A DNA stretch of 62,032 nt, taken from the NCBI GenBank assembly GCA_902492755.1, contig CABUNB010000006.1, positions 1 through 62,032 of the forward strand, read 5' to 3'. The number at the start of each line of letters is the position of its first letter. Position 1 is the stretch's first letter. Under the pieces are notes generated by a model. It was not told the origin of the DNA. It did not search any database and was given only the letters and a program-made list of their open reading frames with translations. The translations under genes were made by a program, and so were the position numbers. Below, piece by piece: positions 16,899 to 25,200 of this stretch. Source of the stretch: an uncultured Collinsella sp. GTDB lineage: Bacteria; Actinomycetota; Coriobacteriia; Coriobacteriales; Coriobacteriaceae.

Positions 16899-17642
16899 CT
16901 ATTGCATCGGGTCGGACAGGACCCGTTCGATCTCTGATGCGGGAAGTGCGCCTTGGCGCAGGATCTGGAGCCCGCCGTGCTGAAACGACACGATGGTCGA
17001 GGCGTCGCGACACGGGGTCTCACCGGCGTCGACGGCAACATCGACCCCCTCCAGGATGCGACCCTCGACGGCGGCAAAGCATGCCGGCGAGGGCGCGCCG
17101 TGCGTGTTGGCGCTCGTGCAGGCAAGTGGACTGCCGCAGGCGCGGATGAGCGCCTGCACCACAGGCGAGGCCGACGCGCGAAGAGCCACCGTGTCATCGG
17201 CGGCGCGCATAAAGGTCGGCACGCAGGGGGCTGCCTTAATCACGATAGTCAGGGCTCCCGGCCAGCATCGTCGCGCGAGTACGCGGGCCTCGTTAGGGAT
17301 ATCCACGCCATAGCGGTCGAGTGCCTCGGCATCATCGACCAGCCAGGCAACCGTTTGGGTGAGCTCGCGCTGCTTGAGGGTAAAGATACGACGATAGCCG
17401 GTACCGAGTGCGGGGACCGCGGCGCCGTTGACGGTGGCCTGCGGATCTCGCGGCCACGATGGGAATTCGCTTGTATCTTGGGGCACGGCGTCCGAGAAGG
17501 CGTTGACTGCCACGGCGACACCGTAGACGGTCTCGGTCGGGATCAAAGCCAGGCCGCCGCGGCCGAGCACCTCGGCCGTGCGCTCGACGGCAAGCCGATG
17601 CGGCTCGCGCGTTCCCTCGTATACCCGATAGACCGTCTGCAT
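16899..17642 (-). CDS. Sua5/YciO/YrdC-family threonylcarbamoyl-AMP synthase
   Basis: A 247-residue protein expected to make threonylcarbamoyl-AMP for the t6A37 modification of tRNA. The PTETVYGV motif near residue 36, the K/R-rich binding segment around RRIFTLKQR and the CTSANTHGAPSP stretch support the family. About 35 extra residues separate the VYGV motif from the basic segment, an insertion relative to compact homologues. The C-terminal Sua5 domain is absent, as in TsaC. Confidence 0.85.
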   Translation of the reverse strand: MQTVYRVYEGTREPHRLAVERTAEVLGRGGLALIPTETVYGVAVAVNAFSDAVPQDTSEFPSWPRDPQATVNGAAVPALGTGYRRIFTLKQRELTQTVAWLVDDAEALDRYGVDIPNEARVLARRCWPGALTIVIKAAPCVPTFMRAADDTVALRASASPVVQALIRACGSPLACTSANTHGAPSPACFAAVEGRILEGVDVAVDAGETPCRDASTIVSFQHGGLQILRQGALPASEIERVLSDPMQ

Positions 17643-17790
17643 GTGTATGCCAGCCCCTTACGCTCTGGTGCAAGTTTGTTTACTGTGGGGCATTCTCGCA
17701 CGAAACGTTCAACCTATTTGCCCAGAGCGCATGTTGGTTTGGTGAGCGGCTCTAGTAGTCGGTGAAAGTGAGGGGGTTAATTGAAGATTT

Positions 17791-18093
17791 TTAGCGCGCA
17801 AGCGTAACGGTACGATCGGGAAACTCGATGCTTGCAACCAGTTTTCCGCCGAGGCTCTCTGCGTACCTGCTCAGCGTGTCGAGCCTCATCGAACCCAACT
17901 CCCCACGCTCGAGCTCGGATACACGTTTTTGAGAAACGCCCATCGACTGGGCGACCGACGCCTGTGTTAGATCTTTTAACCTGCGAATCTGAGCAAGCTT
18001 ATAGGCTTCGATACGATCGCGAGTCCTCTCCTGCTCGGCGGTAATGGAGTCGCGTGTTATCCCGCGAGATTCCATATACTCATGCAGTTCCAT
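17791..18093 (-). CDS. HigA-type antitoxin (XRE helix-turn-helix)
   Basis: A 100-residue protein with an XRE DNA-binding domain at about residues 38-92 (LTQASVAQSMGVSQKRVSELERG). It overlaps the upstream toxin gene by 14 nt, giving the toxin-first order typical of HigBA modules. It should neutralise the toxin and repress the shared promoter. Confidence 0.82.
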   Translation of the reverse strand: MELHEYMESRGITRDSITAEQERTRDRIEAYKLAQIRRLKDLTQASVAQSMGVSQKRVSELERGELGSMRLDTLSRYAESLGGKLVASIEFPDRTVTLAR

Positions 18094-18475
18094 CTCGATC
18101 GAGCCTCCTTACGTGGCGACGGTATATTTGCTCGGCCCTTGGAATGTTGATCGCATACCAACCGTTCCATTTTGCCCTTGACGATCCCGCTCGCGACTTA
18201 TCACCCGCCAATAGCAATACCGCCTGGCGCTTGGGGTCAAAGGCGAAGAGGATGCGAATCACCTGCCCACCACACGACGTCACTCTCAGCTCCTTTAAAT
18301 GATGAAGCTTCGAGCCCTTTACGCGGTCAACCAGCGGACGACCAAGGCTGGGACCTTCCTTCTCGAGCACCAAAAGGTCTGCATAAATCTGCTTCAGCGT
18401 AGCTTCATCCTGCTCATCAAGCCAAGGTTCAATGTAATCAAGCACGATACGGTACCGATGCAGCTGATTTGACAT
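18080..18475 (-). CDS. HigB/Gp49-like RelE-superfamily toxin
   Basis: A 131-residue protein matching the phage-derived Gp49-like toxin family: LGRPLVDRVKGSKLHHLKELRV followed by RILFAFDPKRQAVLLLAGDKS. Members cleave mRNA at the ribosome. The start has an ideal ribosome site, AAGGAG with 6-nt spacing. The protein carries about 20 more C-terminal residues than minimal members, overlapping the antitoxin start. Confidence 0.82.
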   Translation of the reverse strand: MSNQLHRYRIVLDYIEPWLDEQDEATLKQIYADLLVLEKEGPSLGRPLVDRVKGSKLHHLKELRVTSCGGQVIRILFAFDPKRQAVLLLAGDKSRAGSSRAKWNGWYAINIPRAEQIYRRHVRRLDRDGTA

Positions 18476-18484
18476 ACCTTTCTC

Positions 18485-18517
18485 CTTCTATAGTAGAAGT
18501 TTTACGGTATATTGCAA
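18485..18517 (-). promoter_or_regulatory. Promoter and operator of the HigBA-type pair
   Basis: On the minus strand TTGCAA and TACTAT are 16 nt apart, just before the toxin ribosome site. An inverted repeat CTTCTA-TAG-TAGAAG (18485-18499) covers the -10 box, the expected place for an autorepressor site. Confidence 0.6.
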
Positions 18518-18550
18518 GGACAAACTTGCGCAAATGTCTATTTATTCAGC

Positions 18551-19825
18551 TTAAATACGCTGTTTGGGCTCGGTGACGATGGCTCGAACGATGCGGGGAC
18601 GATCGGTGAGGTCGTGGACGATACGCACGTCCGAAAGGCCTGCTTGACGACAGAGCTCGGCCGCGGCGTCGAGCGCGCCCTCGTAGAGCTCGCAGGCAAA
18701 CAGGCCGCCGGCACGCAGCATGTAGGGCGCCGCGTTGAGCAGGCGGCGGAAGATATCGAGACCGTCGGCACCGCCCTCGAGCGCCAGATCGGGCTCAAAG
18801 TCCTTGACCTCATGCGGCAGCGAGCGCATGACATCGGTGGGGATGTAGGGCGGGTTGGAGACGAGTACGTCAAAGGTGCCCCACTCTTCGCGGGGAATGG
18901 AGCTCACCAGGTTTGTGAGGCTGAAGGCGACCTCGTCGGACGTGAGGCCAAGCGCATCGCGGTTTTTGGTAGCAAGGTCGATGGCGCGCGGCTCGATATC
19001 GGTAGCAGTGCAGGTAACGTGCCCGCGGCGCTCCCAGGCAAGGGAGAGCGAAATGCAGCCCGTGCCGCAGCCGACCTCGAGAACGCGGGCAGTGCGGGGC
19101 TCGGCTGGGGCAGATACGTTGGCCTCGGCGGCATCTTGCGCGGGAGTCGCCTGTTGGTCGTTGTCCTCAATGGCGATGCCGTATTCGTCGAGCTCGGGCT
19201 CGGGGGTTTCCATGGCCTCTGCTTCTGCCGCTTCGGCTTCTGCTGCCTGCGCGGCGGCTTCCTCGGCCTCGCGGTCGGCCAGTTCCTCGGCATAGGCGCG
19301 GCTACCGAGCACGTCGCTACCCAGCGCAGCCTCATCGGCGGCCGTCAGGTTGGCGGCACGACGCTCGGCGGCCGCGCGTTCGTCAGCCAGCGCCGCCTCG
19401 GCTTTGCGGGCCTGCTCGACCTCATCGTTCCAAGGCAGCTCCACGCGCTGGCGGGCAGCGGCCTCGGGGCTCAGCACCTCGGCATCCAGATAGTTCAGAA
19501 CTTCTTCGACGAGCATCTCGGTCTCGGGGCGCGGGATGAGCACACCGGGGGCGCACGCGACGTCGATCATGCGAAACTGCGTGCTGCCCGTGATGTACTG
19601 CAGCGGCTCGCCCTTAGCGCGGCGGACAACGGCCGCGTGCATGGTCTCGAGCTGGGCCGCGTTAAGCGTCTCGTCCATACGCATATATAGGTCAATGCGC
19701 GCCAGGCCCGTGGCGGCGCACAGCAGCCACTCGGCAGAAAGACGGGGGTGCTCCTCGCCGCGCTCGGCTAGGTACTCCTTGGTCCACTCGAGACAACGCT
19801 TGATGGTCCAGATCTCGTTTGCCAT
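18551..19825 (-). CDS. prmC: Release-factor glutamine methyltransferase PrmC with large Ala/Glu insertion
   Basis: It should methylate the GGQ glutamine of peptide release factors. The N-terminal helical domain (residues 1-95), the IPRPETE linker motif (98-103), the SAM motif EVGCGTGC (250-257) and the catalytic NPPY (322-325) are intact. At 424 residues it is far above the usual 280, because about 130 residues rich in Ala, Glu and Asp (115-244) lie between the linker and the SAM-binding fold. ATG 19825 is chosen over a start 25 codons earlier because of the purine-rich GGGGAGGG site. Its target gene prfA lies just upstream. Confidence 0.9.
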   Translation of the reverse strand: MANEIWTIKRCLEWTKEYLAERGEEHPRLSAEWLLCAATGLARIDLYMRMDETLNAAQLETMHAAVVRRAKGEPLQYITGSTQFRMIDVACAPGVLIPRPETEMLVEEVLNYLDAEVLSPEAAARQRVELPWNDEVEQARKAEAALADERAAAERRAANLTAADEAALGSDVLGSRAYAEELADREAEEAAAQAAEAEAAEAEAMETPEPELDEYGIAIEDNDQQATPAQDAAEANVSAPAEPRTARVLEVGCGTGCISLSLAWERRGHVTCTATDIEPRAIDLATKNRDALGLTSDEVAFSLTNLVSSIPREEWGTFDVLVSNPPYIPTDVMRSLPHEVKDFEPDLALEGGADGLDIFRRLLNAAPYMLRAGGLFACELYEGALDAAAELCRQAGLSDVRIVHDLTDRPRIVRAIVTEPKQRI

Positions 19826-20275
19826 GGGGCCCTCCCCTCTTAAGCGCCGGGCGGCGCGCGAATGTCGGAGCAGATTGTACGCGAGGCCAGCGCTTGGCAA
19901 GGGACGATTGAAGGCGATTATCGAGAATCAGCCCAGAATTTTGCACCGGGCTCGCTCAAAGTGTTCATTCGCCGACGTCTAGATTTGCATTCGTCAAGCT
20001 TTTGGCAAGGTTGCCCCAAAACTAACCAATAACTAACCAAGAACTTGCCAAATCACTTGACGCGCGACGCATCAAAAATCACCTCGCGACTTCTTGGACG
20101 ATTTTTTGAGCAATATTTTCAATAGCAGATACACGACGTTAATTGCTTTAGGCAGGCAAACAGCTCAAAGGCCATCAAGACGGATTGAATAACATCTCAA
20201 AGCAATGTGCCCAACCTAGTCGTTTAAGAACGTCCCCAATGACTACATCTAAGGCGCTGCAGGTTGAGCATAAGT
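19826..20275. other. Gene-free stretch between prfA and prmC
   Basis: No credible gene is visible on either strand. It contains a short direct repeat (CTAACCAATAACTAACCAAG near 20020) and the GTCCCC-type motif near 20231 that precedes structured element B. The rest is AT-richer than its surroundings and unassigned. Confidence 0.5.
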
Positions 20276-20420
20276 CAGCGAAAACGCCCCTAAGCGAGCA
20301 AGGTGACGTGAAAGAGGAGGGAAGCGTACTTTGGTACGCGACCGACGATTGAACGTCAGATTGCCGCTTAGGGGCGTTTGCAGCGTCGAGCCGTTACGGC
20401 GTTTGGTAAAACGCCGTAAC
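20276..20420 (+). repeat. Structured repeat element, copy B (candidate noncoding RNA)
   Basis: A 145-nt relative of the elements at 4641 and 37347. After the CAGCGA box a 15-bp perfect outer helix (20282-20296 with 20365-20379) has a sequence unlike copy A, so pairing rather than sequence is kept. Inside are GCAA/TTGC, the same GG/GA internal loop, the same TGACGT/ACGTCA helix and an apical hairpin GCGTAC/GTACGC. The GCAGCGTCGA box and a 12-bp hairpin with loop GGTA follow, ending at the base before the prfA stop codon. Base changes in that hairpin relative to copy A are compensated. Confidence 0.7.
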
Positions 20421-21488
20421 TTAAACAGCCTGTGCCAGCTTCTCGGCTCGCTCGGCGGCGGCGAGTGCCTCGATGACGGTGCCGAGCTGATCGCCCAGAA
20501 GGACGCCGTTGTAGGTGGAGTTGAAACCGATGCGGTGATCGGTCACGCGGTCCTGGGGCTGGTTGTAGGTACGGATCTTCTCGGAACGGTTGCCGTGGCC
20601 GATCTGGCTCTGGCGCTCGGCACCGAGCTCAGCCTGCTGCTTCTCGAGCTCCATCTCGTACAGACGGGCGCGCAGCATCTGCATGCAGACTTCGCGGTTC
20701 TGGATCTGGGAGCGCTGCTCCTGCGACTGCACCACGGTGTTGGTGGGCAGATGGGTAATGCGCACGGCGGAGTAGGTGGTGTTAACGCACTGACCGCCAG
20801 GGCCCGAAGCGCAGTAAGTGTCGATGCGCAGGTCGGACTGGTTGATCTGGACGTCGATCTCCTCGGCCTCGGGAAGCACGGCGACGGTAGCCGTGGAGGT
20901 CTGAATGCGGCCCTGGGACTCGGTCTTGGGGACGCGCTGGACGCGGTGCACGCCGGACTCGTACTTCATGACGGAGTAGACGCGGTCGCCCTCGACCTTG
21001 AACTCAATGGACTTAAAGCCACCGGCCTCGCTGGGGCTGGAGTCGAGCACGGTAGTCTTCCAGCCGCGCGACTCGCAAAAGCGCTGATACATCTTGTACA
21101 GGTCGCCGGCGAAGATGGCTGCCTCGTCGCCACCGGCGGCGGAGCGAATCTCGACGATGGTGTTCTTGTCGTCGTTGGGGTCACTCGGGATGAGCATGTA
21201 CTTGATGTCTTCCTCGAGCTGGGGAAGCTTTTCCTCGTTCTCGGAGATGTCCATCTGGAGCATCTCCTTCTCGTCCGCATCGCTGGTGTCGCGGAGCATC
21301 TCCTTGGCGGCCTCGATGTCATCGAGCGCGCCGATGTACTCGCGCGAGGCAGCGATGAGGTCGGACTGGTGTGCGTACTCCTTGTTGAGACGCGTGAACT
21401 CCTTGATGTCGGAGGCGACGGCCGGGTCGGAAAGCTTCTTCTCGAGCTCCTCGTAGGCCTTAATGATCTTTTCGAGCTTGTCGCGCAT
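20421..21488 (-). CDS. prfA: Peptide chain release factor 1
   Basis: A 355-residue class I release factor for UAA and UAG. The codon-reading motif is PKT in RVPKTESQGR, a variant of the PxT motif of RF1. The peptidyl-hydrolysis motif GGQ lies in SGPGGQCVNTTYSAVR. It stands two gene positions upstream of nothing but prmC, its modifying enzyme, with the gap holding structured element B. Confidence 0.95.
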   Translation of the reverse strand: MRDKLEKIIKAYEELEKKLSDPAVASDIKEFTRLNKEYAHQSDLIAASREYIGALDDIEAAKEMLRDTSDADEKEMLQMDISENEEKLPQLEEDIKYMLIPSDPNDDKNTIVEIRSAAGGDEAAIFAGDLYKMYQRFCESRGWKTTVLDSSPSEAGGFKSIEFKVEGDRVYSVMKYESGVHRVQRVPKTESQGRIQTSTATVAVLPEAEEIDVQINQSDLRIDTYCASGPGGQCVNTTYSAVRITHLPTNTVVQSQEQRSQIQNREVCMQMLRARLYEMELEKQQAELGAERQSQIGHGNRSEKIRTYNQPQDRVTDHRIGFNSTYNGVLLGDQLGTVIEALAAAERAEKLAQAV

Positions 21489-21684
21489 GGCGGGACTCCT
21501 TTATGTGCGTGAAGGCGAAAATCGGCAGAGTTGATGGGGCGCGCGGCGCCACTGCGGGGGTAAGCCCAGCTAGAACATGTCGATCTTCAGATACATGCGC
21601 ATCCCTTCGCGTATGAGGTACATAGTTGCGGTCTAACCCATACATGATAGCGTGCGCAGGCATACCTGCATATAACCCGCACGG

Positions 21685-21714
21685 AATGCGACAAAGGGTC
21701 AGTCTCTTTCCTTG
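21685..21714. repeat. Degenerate copy of the GTGACAAAGGG palindrome family
   Basis: The stretch begins AATGCGACAAAGGG and ends TCTCTTTCCTTG, a worn version of the palindromes at 39413, 40924 and 56610. Confidence 0.45.
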
Positions 21715-21719
21715 AATAC

Positions 21720-21784
21720 AACTTCATCCGAACGCCTCCCGCATTCATCCGCACATATACGGATAAATTTGGGAATCCGATACC
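21720..21784 (+). mobile_element. Insertion-sequence end, copy 1
   Basis: This 65-nt block matches, at roughly nine in ten positions, the reverse complement of 58434-58498. It contains a worn palindrome around ATTCATCCGCACATATACGG. A transposase remnant follows within 200 nt, so the block is probably the left end of a decayed insertion sequence. Confidence 0.65.
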
Positions 21785-21864
21785 CTGAGGGCCGGATCGG
21801 CCGGCCCCGGGAGATCGGAGGACGCCATGTCCGGAAAGGGCGGGAAGGGCGCCGCGAGGGCGGT

Positions 21865-21945
21865 CCCGAGGACCCACGGCAGGCTCACCGTGTCCCGCTC
21901 GTACCCGAGGACCCACGGCAGGCTCACCGGGTACGAGCGGGACAC
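21865..21945. repeat. Interlocked direct and inverted repeats in the IS relic
   Basis: A 26-nt unit occurs at 21865-21890 and again at 21904-21929, a 39-nt period. A perfect 17-bp inverted repeat, GTGTCCCGCTCGTACCC at 21890-21906 with its complement at 21929-21945, encloses the second copy. This looks like a local duplication with inversion and could form a strong hairpin. Confidence 0.75.
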
Positions 21946-21975
21946 GGTCCAGAGGATGCTGAAGCGCAGGGTTCG

Positions 21976-22194
21976 CTCGGCCACTTCCTCGAGAGGTTCA
22001 AGGGCGTATCGACCCGCAGGCTCCACAGCTGCCTGATGTGGTTCAGATGGCTGCGCGAGGCCGCACGCGTCGGGGACAGGACGTCGCTCATGCGCGAGCA
22101 GCTCGACGACGGGCGCTACGAAAAGATCCGGAAGAAGATGATGGAGCCGGAGTACGAGTTCCATCTGGAGCCGGACGTGCAAACGGCGGGTTAA
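21976..22194 (+). pseudogene. C-terminal transposase remnant
   Basis: About 70 codons read as the tail of a transposase (FLERFKGVSTRRLHSC, then a Trp- and Arg-rich segment ending EYEFHLEPD). The family could not be named with confidence. Upstream the frame dissolves into repeats and no full-length gene can be built, so it is a decayed copy. Confidence 0.5.
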
Positions 22195-22207
22195 CATAGC
22201 CTTTCAC

Positions 22208-22246
22208 CAAAAAGGGCGAGCGGCCGCGCCCTGCGACCACCCGCCC
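22208..22246 (-). terminator. Terminator of the giant surface-protein gene
   Basis: On the minus strand a 10-bp stem (GGGCGGGTGG with CCGCTCGCCC, two G-U pairs), a 13-nt loop and five T. It lies about 30 nt after the stop codon at 22276. Confidence 0.85.
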
Positions 22247-22275
22247 TCAATCAAAGCCCTTCTCGGCCGCCGTAG

Positions 22276-25200
22276 CTACCGGTTCCGGCGCCGCAGGATA
22301 ACGCCTGCGGCGATCAGCACCACCGCGCCGCCCGCGATGCCACCCAGGGCTATCGGCGACAAGCTGGTATCGCCCGTATACGGCAGACCCGGCTTCTCCT
22401 CCTTCGGCACCGGTGACTTGCTCGGCGAATTGGTGGGCGGCTCCGTCGGCGGGGTGGTCGGCGGCGTGTACGTGTTCTTGAACACCGGCGCCACGGCGCC
22501 GTCATAGGTTACCGTCGCCACCAGATGGCCCGCACCGTCGTCCGTCACCGTCACCGTTACCCGGTGCTCGGCCGCGTCGTACGTCACGTTCTTCTGACCG
22601 TCGTCCACCTCGGAGATGCTGTAGGCGTACGTTCCGGGCTTGTCGTACGAGATCGCCTCGAAGCCCACCGTGCCGTCCGCCGCGTTCTTTGCGGTCTGCA
22701 GCACCTTGCCGTCGGCATCCTTCAGCTGGAAGGAGAACTGCCCTTCCTTCAGGTCCTCGCCGCTCAGCACCTTGGAGGCCCCCAGCTTCACCTCAGTCGC
22801 GGCCGGCGCGTAACTGTTGCTGAACGCCACCGCATCCGCAGCCTTGCCGCCCTTGCTGTAGGCAACCTGCGCCTCCAGCGCGTGCGTCTCCGCATTCTCC
22901 GTCACCGTCACCGTCGCGGTAAAGACCGTCGTGTCGTAGGTGACGCCGTTCGCCGTCGCCCCTGCCCGCTCGGACACGGTGTAGACGTACGTCCCCACCT
23001 TGTCCAGCTGCAGCGGCGCGAAGCCGAACGTGCCGTCGGCGCCGTTCTGCACCGTCTGCACCACGTTACCGTCGGCGTCCTTCAGGTCGAAGAAGAACTC
23101 ACCCTCGGCCAGGTCGCGGCCGGTCAGAGCCTTCGTTCCGGTAATCGTCGCCGTCGTTGCCGTCGGCGTGTAGGTGTTGGTGAAGGTCAGATCCGCAGCC
23201 GTCTTGTTCGCCGTCGCGGTCAGCTGGCCGCTGCCGTCATCGGTCACGCTCACCGTCACATCCAACACCGCATCGCTGTAAGTGATGGTGCCATCTTGGC
23301 CCGCAACCTCCTTCACCTGGTACGTATGCGAACCAGTCGCAGTGTACGAGATGGCCTTGAAGGTAAACGCGATACCCGCGTTCGTGGTCCGGTCAATCTC
23401 CTGCCCGGTGGCCGCGTCAATCAGCGCGAACGTGAACTCGCCATCGGCGGGCGTCCGCATGGTGGCCGAATCGGTATTCTCAAGCACCTTGATGCCGGAG
23501 ATCTGGTAGGAGGTCGCGCCCGGCTGGTAGCTGTTCGCAAACGTCATGGTGTTGGGGGTGACGCCGTTCTCGGTGCCCTTGCTCGGCTTCGCCGTGGAGC
23601 TCTCTACCGCCAGCTTGCCGTCGTTGTTGTCCTTCACCACGTAGGTCAGGGTGTACGTCTTGCCGGTGTAGGTCACGCCCGGCACGCCCGGCGCGTCCCC
23701 CGTCGGCTGCACCTCGCGGACCGTGTAGGTAAAGGTGCCCGCATGGTCGAAGGTCAGCTTGTCGAAGGCAACCTTGCCGTGCGCATCGTTCTTCTGGGTC
23801 TGGATCACCGAGCCGTCAGACCCCACCAGCTCGAAGGCGAAGTCTCCCGCCTTTAGCTGATAGCTGCCGTCGTGCACGTCAACGCTCTTGGTGAGGGCGA
23901 TCGCGCCGGAGTCCGTCGCCTGTGCCTCGTAGGTGTTGGTGAAGCTGGGCTTCGTGACATTCGTGCCGTCGTAGGCGACGCTCGCCTGCAGCGTGCCGGC
24001 ATTGTCCACAACCGTCACCACGGCATGATGCACCGCGTCGTCGTAGGTCACGTAGGCCAGATCACCCTTCCGCTCCACGATAGTGTACTCGTACGTGCCC
24101 GGCTTCGCGTAGGAGAAGGCGTCGAAGTTAACACTTCCGTCCGCGCCGTTGGTCGCGGTCCGGACGGGCTTGGCCCCGGCAAGCTGCTCAGCAGTCATTT
24201 TGCCCTCGTACACATCGAAGGTGAACTCGCCGTCCTTGAGGACGATCGGCGTGTTGTCGTCCTTCTTCACATAGCTCTTCTGCGCACCGAGGGCCAGACC
24301 GGTCGCGGCCGGCTGGTAGGTGTTGGTGAAGGTATCCGAGCCGGATGCGCTCGTCACGATCGCCTTCGCATTCAGTGCTCCGTTCCCGCCGTCTGTGACC
24401 GTCACCGTATAGGTGAGGGCATGATTGTCATAGACCATGCCCGGCTCCGCGCCCGGCTGCTCCACGATGGTGTAGGTGAAGTCCTTGCTCGCGGCGCCGT
24501 CCAAGTCGGAGAGCTGGAACTCGCGCGTGAAGCAGACCTTGCCGTTTGCATCGTTCTTCGCGGTGGCGATCACGTTGCCGGCAGCGTCCTTCAGGTCGAA
24601 GGTGAACTCGCCGTCCGCAGGCTTCGTCGTGTGATCGAAGCCGTCCGCAACCTTGATGGTCTTGGTCGCCGTCAGCTCCACGGATCCCTTTGCGGTGTAG
24701 GTGTTGTTGAAGGTGGGAGCCGTAGCGGTACCGTCATAGGTGACGGTCACCTTCGTCTTGTTGTTGTCGTCCTGGTTCTGCTCTACCTTGACGTGGACCT
24801 TGACTTCCTTGGCGTCGTAGGCCACGCCGTCGACGGACTGGCCGGCCTTCTCCTCCTTGAGCGTGTAGTCGTACTCGCCCAGGTTCAGGTTCTTGACGGC
24901 CAGCTCGACCTTGCCGCCCCGGTCGTTGGTGCCCTTGGCGACCTCGTTGCCGGCCTGGTCGTACAGGCCGAAGGTGAACGCGTCGGCCGTCAGGTCCTTG
25001 CCCGTGAGGATCTTCGTCGCCTCGACGGTAACGTCCGTCGTCGGCTTCGAGTTGGTGAAGGTCGGAACGTCGGCCTCGCCGTCGTAGGTGGCGGTCGCCT
25101 TTAGCTCGCCCTTCTCATCGGAGACCTTGATGTGGACCTTCACGTCCTTCGTGTCGTACACGACGGTCGGGTCGTTGCCGGCAACCTCCTTGATGGTGTA

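Noticed and set aside
21865..21945. CRISPR-like repeat array
   Set aside because: Only two direct repeats, no spacer series and no cas genes; the structure is a local duplication-inversion.
21587..22197. Minus-strand frames of 109 and 150 codons in the IS relic
   Set aside because: They run antisense to the transposase remnant and through the direct repeats, with no family similarity.
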